Assembly (NCBI GenBank): GCA_002105175.1
Contig: MCGE01000001.1
Coordinates: forward strand, 3,596,001-3,660,000
Reading direction: 5' to 3'
Length of the DNA stretch: 64,000 nucleotides
DNA from: Absidia repens
Taxonomy: Eukaryota; Mucoromycota; Mucoromycetes; Mucorales; Cunninghamellaceae
The notes beneath the pieces were generated by a model. That model saw only the letters and a list, made by a program, of their open reading frames with translations. It was not told where the DNA came from and did not search any database. This document shows positions 1 through 11,195 of this stretch, one piece after another; positions within the stretch are counted from its first letter, which is position 1, and each line of letters begins with the position of its first letter. Both the position numbers and the translations under genes were made by a program.

Positions 1-362
1 AAAGTTTTCTGAATTTTCTAAACACTTACACACACACAATAAGCACTCCACTAACAATAAATTCAATATATAATTTCGTAGGAAAAAAAAAAAGAAAGAG
101 TCTATTATGCAGTAAAATAGCTATCAAGTATATATTTCTATATATATATATATATTATAACCATCTCAGCACTGTATGCTGGACCGGATTTACACTGGGA
201 TTCAATTTTCTTTTTGAGACTCTTTTGAGTTTTCCCGAAAAAGAATTTTTTTCTTTCCATTTTTCTACCCTTTTTTTTTGGTTTTAATCACCTGCCCCAT
301 ATCTCCCACATTGTTTATTTCTCTTATATACTCAAAACTAACTGTACTTATGAAAGAGTATA

Positions 363-2319
363 ATGGGTAAGTTTAATAGCAATAATAAAGGTACACGAAT
401 CATGCTTTAATTGACTCTATTTTCTCCATTTTTTTTTGTTTACTTTTTACTTTCTAGATAATCTTGCTGACAATATTCACTTCAACCTGAGTTACCCAGA
501 CTTTTCGCAACAAACTCCTTTACATGTAATTCACCAACACCAACAAGATCCCTCCTTCCAAGATTTACCTACCTCTTATTCCAGCTTCTCTTTATTACCA
601 TCAAGCGTCACTCCGCAGCTTCATCAACCAACTAATGCCATTGTAAATAAAGAAATTGATAGCGAACAACACCGACAGCTTTTACCATCGTCTTCAGAAC
701 AACCACATCATCAACATGAAGAGCAACAATCTACTATCACTTCTTCCTCAACAGCCTCATTAAACCTATTCTCTCCCTCGTCCTCCTCTTCGTCTTCTTC
801 ACCAGGATCTTGCTCTTCTATGAAAACAACCCCCTCTAGAACTCGAGTAACAAGACCGCCCAATGCCTTTTTACTCTTCAATAAGGAAATGCGCAAACGA
901 CTCAAGATCGATAACCCAAGCTGGACTGTCAGTGACATTAGCAAGGAAATTGGTGATCGCTGGAGAGCTTTGAGCCAGGTAAGTAAATCGCACACAAACA
1001 TACATACATATATATATATGTATATATATTAGACATCATGCTAATCCTCTCCCCTTTTCTATTACGTTTTATAGGAAGAAAAACACCAATACGTCATCCA
1101 TGCGAACAAGATCAAAGAAAGTCAACAAGCACTTCACCCTAATGCAATGTATATCCGACGCTCAAAAGCTGAATTGACCGAAGCTGGCCATTATGAAAAA
1201 GTCGAGAAAAAACGAGCAGATTGTCGTGAACAGCAACAAAGCTTCACTCAAGTGATGGTCACCGCAGCAGTAGGACCATCACCATCGCCACCGTCCTCAT
1301 CATCGTCTACAACAACAACAACAACAACAACAACAACCATGGATGCAACCGCCACTTCCTCACCTTCTTTGACTCGGACCATATCGTCAGCATCATCTTC
1401 TTCATCATCATCGACGCTGATTAACGCTAGACCCATGGGAACAGTCACTGCTCTTACTGGAATGGCGGATCCTAATCGATTTTTTGTTGGTACGGAAAAC
1501 ACGGGCGACAATGGAACGACCTATTTGATCTCTCAAGCACCACCCACCGCAACAGCAACAGCAACAGCAACACGCTCAAGAGCGAAACGAACGAGGCGAA
1601 AACACAAAAGGGACAGAAATCCAGGGGCACCCAAACATCCACTCTCTGCTTATATGTGGTTCTTAACCGAGGTGCGGTCTGAAACTCGCCAATCTTATCC
1701 TGGATCGACGGTGGGACAAATCAGCAAGGTATGCGCCGATCGATGGCACGCCATGGCCGAGGATGATCGATTACCTTACCTGACTATGGCTTCTACTGAC
1801 AAGGCGCGCTATGCAAGGGAAATGCGTGTGTATGCGTCACAGAACAATCATACCATGGGTCGTGGTACACGGCAGAAATATCGTGCGTCTTCGCCGACGT
1901 TGTTATTGGCTTCCATCGATGCAGGCCTTCCAGAACAACAGCAGCAACATCACCATCATGGCCTCTTTTATGCACCTGTCCCCTCCTCTTCTTCGTCCAA
2001 CACTTCTGGTACCACCACTCCCAGTACCACAGCGACAGCATCATCATCGTCATCATCACCGTCGACGTCGTCATCATCATTATCATCATCATCTCAAGTT
2101 GCTGTATCGACTACATCTTCCTCCCCTTTCCAGCCTTCAACCTCCTCCATCTTACGAAACTCGCTTCCGGGAAACGTTGCCATGCAAGATACCATGAATC
2201 CTAGTGAGCTATTACAACCGTCTTCTTCATCATCCTCTTCCTCCTCTATGACTTCTTCTTCCTCCAATTTGCATCATCATCACCATCATCACCACCATCA
2301 TCACAACGAATCATACTGA
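363..2319 (+). CDS. Two-HMG-box DNA-binding protein (589 aa)
   Basis: Nuclear transcription-factor-like protein. Model: exons 363-366, 458-978 and 1075-2319; introns start GTAAGT, end TAG, and all phases agree. The first coding exon is only ATGG, giving an N-terminus MDNLADNIHF; the frame before 458 has no ATG, which is why this start was chosen. HMG box 1 (about residues 134-200, spanning intron 2) begins RPPNAFLLFNKEMRK and looks like the sequence-specific MATA/SOX class. HMG box 2 (about 357-426) begins PGAPKHPLSAYMWF and looks like the HMGB/Nhp6 class. The rest is Ser/Thr/Gln-rich, and the C-terminus has 11 consecutive His before NESY. Mating-locus neighbours (triose-phosphate transporter, RNA helicase) are absent, so it is probably not the sex locus. 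Domain assignment is firm; target genes are unknown. Confidence 0.85.
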
Positions 2320-2998
2320 AATTACCATCCCTCTCTCTCTTTCTAGTCTAGGTTTTTTATTAATTGTTTATCTTCATTTTGTATATACATATACTTTTTA
2401 TTCTCATAATTCCACACAAACACACACACACACGCACATACACATACACCCCCTTATACAAGTTTAGTGATTTAGCTTTTTTTAATATTCATGTAGTTTT
2501 ACTTTATTATTGCTATTTATTTTATATTTGATATTGAATTAATAAAAACTACTGATGTTATGATGACAATTATTTTGTTTTGTTTTTCGTTGTTGTTTTG
2601 GAATTATTTGGTTATTGTATAACATAACATTTGTTCACAGTTCACATATGGGAGTATGTGGAAAAAAGGACTATTATATTGTATAGTATGTACAGTACAG
2701 TAAGGCGGACGAACAGGAAGGGTTCAATCAATCATAGGGCTGCACTGTATTGTACATTTTCTGACTCACCCATATACACGCCACACACATAAAAGACCTT
2801 TATGACACATATTATTGTAACAATAAAGCATTTTTTGTTTATTTTATTTCATATGGGTAATAATAATAATAATAGTAATAAGGGGCAAAACATTAAACTA
2901 CAATGGGTGGTGTGGTAATCAAAAGGAAAGTATACATAAGAAAAACATATAAAAATAAAAAGTACATAATAATAATGATAATGATAATAATAACGCTT
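2320..2998. other. Convergent 3' intergenic region
   Basis: Lies between the stop codons of the HMG-box gene and the RhoGAP gene. It holds AATAAA hexamers near 2540 and 2822 that could serve the plus-strand gene, a short CA-repeat near 2417 and (AAT)n-like runs. I see no coding sequence here. Confidence 0.6.
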
Positions 2999-3216
2999 CT
3001 AATCTGCAAATAAAAGAGGGGTATGATTGATAATAAATTCTATGGTAGCATTTTTGTAGCTCATGTCCAAGAGGTCCCTAGTTGCATCCTTGTCACGTAA
3101 CAGAGTGGGACCAAAGACCATGGCAAGGTTCTTGGTTGTCATCAAGTTTTCGTCGCTTCGATTTCGTACACTAGTTACATATGATAATGATGATGATTAA
3201 TCAGATATTTATTTTG

Positions 3217-3250
<34 letters not shown>

Positions 3251-6200
3251 TACTTGTCCAGATGAACCATTAGGAGTTTCATGGTATCGTAATTTGCCTT
3301 GGGCAATTGAGAAATGAGTTCGATGAATTTGTCAATTTTGGCATCACCACGGAGCATACCTAAAATGAAATGAGGATATTCCGCTTTAGCTTTTTGTGGG
3401 TGTGTGTTTTTTGTTTTTTTTTTCTTCCTTTTACTTACGAACGGCGTCCATAAATGGGTCATAGAGTTCAAATGTCAATAGGGGAGACGCCAGCTCACGG
3501 AAGTATTGTTTCAACACACTAGTTACTGCACAGATATCATTGATGTCATCTTCATTGTTGAGGTTCAAATAGTCATTCGATTCAAAGGCCAATTGAATGG
3601 TGCGCATCTGTGCTGCCCCACCAGATTTTCGATAAATCCCCTCATAATCCATCCCGCGTGTTTCCACCGCCGCAATGCATTGTTCCACCAAGAACGGAAC
3701 ATCTCGTTCTTCAAATGCTACACGAGATGCCAGGCTGCTTCCAAACATACTAACTAAAAAAAAATCAACGGACAGAGAGAATTTTAGATCAACGCCCCAC
3801 CTTTCTTTTTTTTTTTTTTTTTTTTTACCTGACTTTGTACTATCGGATTCGGTTGGACTGGCCAGTTCCAAACTGCTTGAGGTGGTCGAACATAACACAG
3901 GCAAGTGCACCAGGCACTTTGAATGACAGATTAAACCACACCCTTGACATCGATAACCCGTGGTACCCCAGATTTTGTCGCCACACGCCGAACATTTGAC
4001 AGGACGAAGAAAGGAGCTGGGAAGAAATGCATGAGTCCCATTGCTGTTACTGCTGCTGAGGGCGATGGTGTCATCATAGGACGGCTTGGAGTCTTTGCGA
4101 TAGTAGCGCCCGGTCCTGCTGTTGCTGCTGCTGCTGTTACCGGTGCCAGTGCTGGTGCTGGTGAGAAGGTCGTTGGACGAGGCGGCAGCATTCAAATTGT
4201 AGAGACTTTGCGTTTGGTCCAAAGTATAAGGGGATGGTGACATGGGGCCGGTGTAGGCATCCTTTTTGCTGTTTTGTTGCTGTGTCCCGCCGCCGCCGCC
4301 GCTGCTGCTGCCAAATGAGGTGATTTTGTTGAATACGTTGGATTTGGGTTTTTTCATCTTGAAGATTTTGCTGTTGCTGCTACTGCTGGCGGTGCTGTCT
4401 TGGGAAGTGATCCGTTGCATCAAAAGGCTGGTGTCGCTGCTTTTCCGCTGCATCATGAAGGAGGGTGAGGCTGGTGAAGAGACAGGACTTGCTAGCCATT
4501 CGGTCGATGGAGATGGAGATGGTGTATTGTGGACAAATGACGTACCGGCCATGATCGCTGCTGCTTCCCGTTCACGCTCCGACATGCGCCGTGATAAATC
4601 GTTGTTCATTGAAGACAGTTCGGCATTCTTGGTATTGAGTACAATCATTTCGTGAATCACATCATCCCGCGCCTTGTTCAATCCTTCCATTTCCTGTTGT
4701 AATGCATCCCGTTCCTTCCGTAGTGACTGAATATGTTCTTGCAAAGCCATAGGATAACGTTCCAAAACCGAACTAATATACAGAAAAAAAAGTTAAGGTT
4801 ATAATGTGTTACAGTCGCCCTTTATTTTTTTATTTTTTGAAGTATGGTTACCTCTCAAGACCTGCTTGATCATCGCTTTGTGCTGCCAAAACATCTCGAT
4901 ATGCTTTCAGTTGATGGCAAGTTTTTTCCAAATCTACCTTTGTATTTGTCAATCGATCTATTTCTTGTTCAGAAAATGTGATATCACCATTGTTGTCGCC
5001 GTTGGATGATGAAGAGGAAGCAGAGAGTTGCTGGTGTTGTTGTAGACTTGCCAATTGATGTCGTAGCTGTAAGATGGTATATTCATGTTGCTGTCTTGTT
5101 TCCATTTCCTTTTTAAACTCTTCTTTTGCTGTGGTAAGGTCATCCAAGGCTTTTTGACTTGCCGCCTGCAGTATAATATCAAGTTAGTATATCGTTATGT
5201 ATACTCCAGTTTTTTTCTACATCTTTTTTATTTTATTTTTTTGCCCTCACTTACCTTTAACGTTGATATATTAGCTTCTGATAACGTTAGTTGTTCAGTT
5301 TGTTGTATCAGTCTTTGTTTGAGGTCATCGATGTTATCCGGTAGAGCGGTATAATTGGCGGTATTATAATCATTAGATGAAGATGACAGGTGTTCTAGAG
5401 ATGACCTTAATAATTCAGAAGCACGGTTCATTTTTTTGACGGTAGCGGTGGTAATGGTGATACGATCGCTATTACTGTGAGAATGTAGATTGGCGCCAAG
5501 TGATTGAGTCAAGTTGGATAGTTCGTTAGAGTCATTGTCGAAAAATGAAAGGTTGAGAGATGGAATGTCAGAGGTGTTCAGTTCTACGGACTTTGCTTGA
5601 TGAAGTTTATTGCTGGTTTTTGGTTCCGGGGAAGCAGACGTTGTCAAGGCGCTGGTGGGTGTGGGATCTTTAGATCGTTTTGTTGATGTTGGTGGAGATG
5701 TCCCGGGTGAGGATGTCTGAAGAGTCCCAATACCTAAAACGCTGGCCGCTTGCATTTCAGTTGATGTTGACGTTGATGAAGATGACAATGAAGAAGACGA
5801 GGAAGAAACTGAATGAGCTTTTTTTGGTGATTTTTCCATGATGGCGACGCGGGAGTTCAATAAAGGTACAACCTTGAAAAAAAAAATAGCTTAATTTTAG
5901 CACTCATGATAAAAATAATGCTAGCTTATATGATTTTTTGAATTACCGCTGCGTCATCGTCATTACTCATTGAAGGAATAGCTGGTAAAGGACGATCAGC
6001 ATGCCTAGGGCGATTCCTTCCAGAAGAATGATGAGATTTTTCTTCGGTTGATGTATTATGACATGACATACAATAGATACCCTGTTATGACAAAATAAAA
6101 TAAAAAATTCAAATAGAGTGAGTTCATCAAAAAAAAAGGTGGGTTTTAGCCAATGAACAGTCTGGTGTAAGGAAATAATGTGATGATTTAGACGTACTTC

Positions 6201-6685
6201 GTTGGTTTGCTTATAGATGAGATCGTCCATACATTTATTACAGGACACACAACGAAAACAATTAACGTGATAGGATTCTTGACCTACAATACAAATAAAA
6301 ATATAGTTATTCCCTTGTGATACATAACTTGGCTCCATTAGCTAACTTTACCAGTCATAATGGCTTCTTGATCAATCCCAAGGCCGCATTGTTTGCATAC
6401 ATAAGAGCAATCTTCACACACTGGCCTACCATTTGTCAATAGTAATACGTTGGACTGACCATTCATTTGCTGATGGCATTTTGAGCATGAAAAGCTAACA
6501 CCATCAAGGAGAGAAAGGTCAGGCACAAAATCAAAATAGCAAAAAAACAAAACAAAAAAAAACCAAGACTCTTACCAATCTAAATGAAAATGCGCTTCAT
6601 CAAAGGAGACTATAGAGCCGCCTTGAATCGGGTCTGAGCAGCTTATACAGAAATGTAGGGAGGGTAGATGGTTGGTCGCTATCAT
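2999..6685 (-). CDS. LIM-LIM-C1-RhoGAP protein (980 aa), Rga3/Rga4-like
   Basis: GTPase-activating protein for Cdc42/Rho GTPases, expected at the cell cortex and growth sites. Ten exons: 6576-6685, 6352-6494, 6198-6283, 5947-6081, 5255-5872, 4852-5165, 3829-4772, 3439-3753, 3254-3359, 2999-3170. LIM1 starts at C13-x2-C16 and continues H-x2-C-x2-C-x2-C across intron 1; LIM2 follows directly. A Ser-rich linker and a coiled coil (about residues 365-540) precede a C1 zinc finger (about 716-763, H-x12-C-x2-C spacing), then RhoGAP (about 785-960). The arginine-finger context GIYRKSGG, the KQYFREL helix and NLAMVFGPTLLR are all present. The order matches fission-yeast Rga3 (family knowledge). The start at 6685 leaves a minimal N-terminus before LIM1; an upstream exon cannot be excluded. 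An intron interrupts near the C1-GAP junction. Confidence 0.92.
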
Positions 6686-7754
6686 CTGTCTTGAAGAAAT
6701 ACGAGAATAGTGATAAGAAGAAAGAGAAGAAAGCCTAAGGAAAAAAAAAAAAATAGAAATAAAAAATCATAGAAATAAATACCTTGTATTCTCTTCTGAT
6801 GTAAAAAAAAAATAACAAAGGTAGTACAAGTCAAAAACCTTTATTTTCTAGGAACAAAAGGGGAAAGCAAGGAGTTCAGGTGACACATAGAAGATTTTCG
6901 AGTAACCTTCATACAGAAACAAAAGTGGCCAAGGTCCTTTGCGTCTTTGAAAACAGAGGGAGAAGTATGTGGTCACAGCGCCCTGACGTTATTCAGGTAA
7001 AGCCTTTCTTGTATGTCCATCTATATTGTATCAATCAATCATAAATGAATTTCTGTAGTAATAAAATGTTTCTTCCTTTAAAATTTATATATAACATGAG
7101 AACCACAATAAAGAGATGCTAAAAAAAAAACTTGACTAAACTATACTAATCCAAAAGTCGATCCAACCGTCATAGCATATCCTCCATATCCATATTTGTA
7201 AAAGTGTGTACCTCATTCTTTTGACATGGGACTGTATTGTGGCGCCATCTATGTAAGGTAATGTGTATCGTAATGGCCCTTCAACTGCCGATAATGCCAG
7301 CTTGGACAAAATTAGAATCCAATGCTGCCCAATTTTAGTAATAAAAATAGAAAAAAGGAGATTGATATCGTATTCATGAAAATAATGAAGATTTTATTTA
7401 AAAAATAATATGGGGACTAAAACTAATTTCAATACGTAACTACCATGAGGTGTAGCTGTCTACCAAAGCATATTCTAGAGTTCAAAGAAGATCCATTATT
7501 GTAAGAAGACTTACCTACTGTCTATTTCATCTAAATAAATAAATAAATGCACACTGATCCACAAAGCTACTCCCCCCTCCCCATCCATAATACGTAGATT
7601 TCACCACTCCCACACCATTCCAAGCCATCATATATCAGTAAAGAGAGAGAGAAAAAAATGCCCAATACAGTTTATTTTTTTTGGTGTTTAAACGAAGAAT
7701 AAAATAAAATAAAGGAGCAATATGGAATTTTTATTTATTACAATTGATATGTAC
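6686..7754. other. Intergenic region, RhoGAP 5' side / eL18 3' side
   Basis: No gene recognised. On the minus strand 7140-7330 stays open for about 65 codons but has no start near its beginning and no family resemblance, so it was left out. AATAAA-like and TTTATT signals near 7700 could end eL18 transcripts. Confidence 0.5.
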
Positions 7755-8643
7755 TTAAACCTTGAAACCACGAGAAGCACGCTTACCACGAGCCTTTTCA
7801 AACTTGCGACCCTTGGAGCGGACATAAGGCTTCTTGTTCTTATGGGGACCCATACCAAAGTGCTTGACGGCTTCACGGCTGTTCTTGGCACCACGGACGA
7901 GGAGGGTGTTGGCACCAGTAGGAGCACGGAGAGCCAATTGATCCAAGGTAATGATTTCACCACCAGCCTTCAAGATACGGGCCTTGGCAGTCTTGGTGAC
8001 ATGGAGAGCAGCGAGAGACAACTTGGGCAAGTCCAAAAGACGGGAGTCATCAGTGACGGTACCAACCACCACAAAGGTCTTGTTGGCCACATCCTTCTTG
8101 GCAGCATACTTGGCCAAACGGGAAACGGTGACGGGAGGACGGTTGACACGGGACATAAAGAGACGCTTCAAGACGACCTTGTTGAAGTTGGCATCGGTAC
8201 GACGAGCGAGGAAACGATACAACTATAAAGAGCATGAATGAGTCAATCGGTTGGCATGTCATAAATATATCGTGGTCCTCCTTATCCTCCTTACCTTGAC
8301 CAACAATTGCAAGTAGACATTGTCAGATTTGGGAGCAGTACGGTTGCTGTTCTTAACGTGATGCTTCTTGATATCGATACCCTATTTAATAAAAATAGCA
8401 TATATAAAAGTATCGTGAGTATGTTGCATCGTCTATTGATTCATCTCGTTTGTGTGCATCAGCTTCAAGTTTTATTTCCACCTCCCCTCTTCCCTCCTTT
8501 TATATCCACCCAATTCGATCCATCCATCCATCCATCCATCCATCCATTCGTCCTTTTTTCCGCTGATGTCATCTGATACATATAGTCCTTTTTTAAGGGG
8601 AGGTCGTTGTTGTTCATATGTCATGTATATTCAAACATACCAT
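7755..8643 (-). CDS. rpl18: 60S ribosomal protein eL18 (185 aa)
   Basis: Structural protein of the large ribosomal subunit. Exons: 8641-8643 (the start codon alone), 8295-8381, 7755-8222. The ATG sits in a GCC context and is followed at once by donor GTATGT; exon 2 begins [19 protein letters not shown], the family's N-terminus. [13 protein letters not shown] and the C-terminal [19 protein letters not shown] are diagnostic. Length 185 against the usual 186-188. Intron 1 (8382-8640) carries a (CATC)n microsatellite at about 8518-8548. A start-codon-only first exon is common in fungal ribosomal-protein genes. Confidence 0.97.
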
Positions 8644-8984
8644 GGCGGATTCAGTGGGGTGAGAAAAGAGAAAGTGAAATCGTCTGGGACTAACGAGCCT
8701 TCTTCAGAAAAAAAAAAGTTGTCCTGCGTCGGAGATTTCAACGGAAGCGGCTCGGAACGAAATACAGTTGCAAGAAAAAAACGCACATCTACACTAGTAT
8801 TACCTATGATATTAAACAAGCTTTGACTCTGGATATGTATTTATTAATGAATTAGTTGCAAACAAGAAAATTTAAGACAGATTTGAAGCAAAAAAGTCTA
8901 GGACAGAAGAATAAACAAGATAAAGAAATAATTTCTATTATGTGGTTCATGTAAACTATATTACATGCCTATACACTTAAATAC
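8644..8984. promoter_or_regulatory. Upstream region of eL18
   Basis: Non-coding stretch upstream of the eL18 start, expected to hold its promoter and 5' leader. No specific element is identified. An open plus-strand frame here shows no family resemblance. Confidence 0.4.
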
Positions 8985-9325
8985 ACACACAGCCACCGGA
9001 TTTTACTCACTCCCATTCAACGAGAAAATAAAAGGCATAGAAGAGATAATGGTAAAAAGACAAGACATGTTTAATTCAGATATGCATACAGTATAAACTA
9101 TGAAAACTAACACTAACCTAAGCTAACAGCACAATTCTACAATGAAGACTAACCTAGTGGAAGTTACAAAAATCACGAATACAAAATGAAAGGGTTTCCC
9201 CATGATGTTTGTTTTGCAATTTTGAAAATGCCTCTAATTCAAGTTCTAACACTAGTCCTAGATCACCAGTATCCCAATGAGCCTTGCCTTCATAACATTC
9301 AGACTTCATGAATGACAAAAAGAAG
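8985..9325 (-). repeat. R1 dispersed repeat, copy 1
   Basis: Reverse-orientation copy of the window's main dispersed repeat. It is recognised by GAAAGGGTTTCCCCATGATG and the flanking CTAATTCAAGTTCTAACACT, nearly identical to the copy at 42.4-42.7 kb. Boundaries are approximate. Confidence 0.8.
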
Positions 9326-9464
9326 AAAGAAAGGAAAAAAAAATTGGAGCCAAAAAAAATATAGAAATCATGTGTGCGGAATCTGAATTGAGGTTGGTTT
9401 TTTTTTTTACACCTAAATACCACCCTATATTTCTATTTCAACACACACACAAAAGTTACAATTA

Positions 9465-9540
9465 ACGAGCGCTGACCACGACGATCGGGCCCCAAGGGGC
9501 TGTGCGAAATGGCGAAGCACCTAGCTTCTACCCAGTTTTT
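9465..9540 (-). repeat. R2 GC-rich module, isolated copy
   Basis: Reverse copy of the GC-rich module with the palindromic core GGGCCCCAAGGGGCTG and the GCGAAATGGCG segment; compare 22.04-22.10, 37.6-37.7 and 39.6-39.8 kb. It lies next to an R1 copy, as R2 usually does. Confidence 0.75.
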
Positions 9541-9620
9541 TTTTCAACACGTGCGATAAGATGCATATTTTATATATTTATCTATATGTACAAAATAGGA
9601 ATCTGTTTATTTGAGCAAAT

Positions 9621-10326
9621 CTATAAATGGAACTGATTTTTGTATTTCAAATACGTAGGTGAAGCAGTGTCGTCTAAGGTTTGTTTCGTGTGATGTAACG
9701 GGTAGGCGAATGAAAAAGGTGGTTCTTGATGCGCAAGGGTGGCGATAGAGGAGGCAGAAGAAGAAGCAGATATCGTTGATGACGGAGACGATGAAAGAAA
9801 GCTAGGCGAAACTGCCGGATCGTCGTCGTCGTCGTCGTTATCGGTCCCATCCTCCTCTACGTTTATAGTCAATGAAGATAAAATAATGCCTCTTCGACGT
9901 CTTAGGGATGAGGAACGAGGAAGTGGTAACGGCGTTGGCGACAATTGGAATCGATCTGCAAGATGGTCGAGCCATTCCTGCATTTCAATCCTCGATGGAA
10001 ACTGTAACATAAGTGATTTATGCCTGTCGCTACTTGATCGGGGTTTCAAAGACAAACAACACATAGCCTCCTCTTGTTTTATCTCAGTCATCTCTCGTAA
10101 ATTCCAAATGTATTTAGGTGTAACTGCATGCTATAGATAAAACAAGTTATTAGTTATAGCTCATTTTGTCGTGAAATAAAATAATTCTGTATTTTTATTG
10201 TTTATGTACCTCGTCTTTATAATATCTTAGCTCGTTTTCCAGTAAAACGAAAAATCGTGATTGCCAACGGGTCCTGCCCATGGTGCATGTCTTTTTTTTT
10301 AACCAAGCTGCTTTTGGTGAAGACAT
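9621..10326 (-). CDS. Small PH-domain protein (208 aa)
   Basis: Probable phosphoinositide- or membrane-binding adaptor. Exons 10210-10326 and 9621-10130, donor GTACAT, acceptor TATAG, phase 0. The N-terminus MSSPKAAWLKKK, the strand RFFVLLENELRYYKDE and the final helix EMQEWLDHLADRF form a complete PH domain (about residues 6-105). The tail is Ser/Pro-rich with an Asp run and no other domain. Arg and Lys residues sit in the first beta hairpin, as in lipid-binding PH domains, but binding is inferred only. The start chosen is the first ATG in frame, six residues before the domain. Confidence 0.85.
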
Positions 10327-11195
10327 CTATATATATATATAAATATATAAGACTGTATGTGCGTAGAAAGATGTAAAAACAAGAAAAAAAGAAAGACAAG
10401 TTTTATTATTTTGCTTTTTATATATAGAAGGAAATATGATAACCGGTTTTTAAAGTTTTGATCGTTTGTGGCAAGTATGTTCGTTATCTCAGAAAGTCTA
10501 ATAATGAAAAACATGTTTAATGCAGACTGAGCGTCGGCTTATTACACCGCCCTGATTTGTTTATACATATAATGCGAGATAATAAGATGACTTCATTAAT
10601 GATGGCATGATAATAACTAGGGGATATATCATGCTATGTTATATCACATTTAAAATAATATGTTTATACCTGTGCGAAACACCATTTATATCGATATATA
10701 TATATATATATATATATGTATATTACTGTATTTTCTTTTTTACTTATATTAAAAGAGTCACAATGCAAAAATAATCTAGGCTCCAAGCAACTGGAGCTCG
10801 TACAAAATGGATGATTTGCAAGTCAATTGGCAATTTCCTTAATAGGAAGGCTGTTTTCATTTTACTGTTCCAGGCCTCAATTCAATATCTTGGCGAAAAA
10901 AAAACCAGAAACAAACAATGTGCGATAATCAATAACACCACATGGTATGCTTCTCTCTCAATTAAATTCTTATTGTTCCAAAAAAAGAAACAATTGTATA
11001 TATTGCACATAAGTACCTTGCGTTAATCCCACACACACAGGGGCACGTATATACGTATATATGTATGATAAAACGTACAATATCAACCATGATGTTTTTT
11101 TTTAAAAAAAAAATTATACTTTTATTGAAGAATATGTATATACAAAAGAGTAAAAAGTGAAAAGGCTATAAACTAGCAAGAGGGGAATTCTAAAA
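10327..11195. other. AT-rich intergenic region
   Basis: No gene recognised. It contains a (TA)n run at about 10693-10718. The last ~100 bp form the 3' flank of the alkaline phosphatase gene. Confidence 0.5.

Noticed and set aside
363..2319. HMG gene as a sexM/sexP mating-type gene
   Set aside because: The usual flanking triose-phosphate transporter and RNA helicase genes are absent, and it has two boxes where sexM/sexP have one.
7951..8241. Plus-strand frames antisense to eL18
   Set aside because: Open only because of the codon bias of the highly expressed ribosomal protein gene on the other strand.
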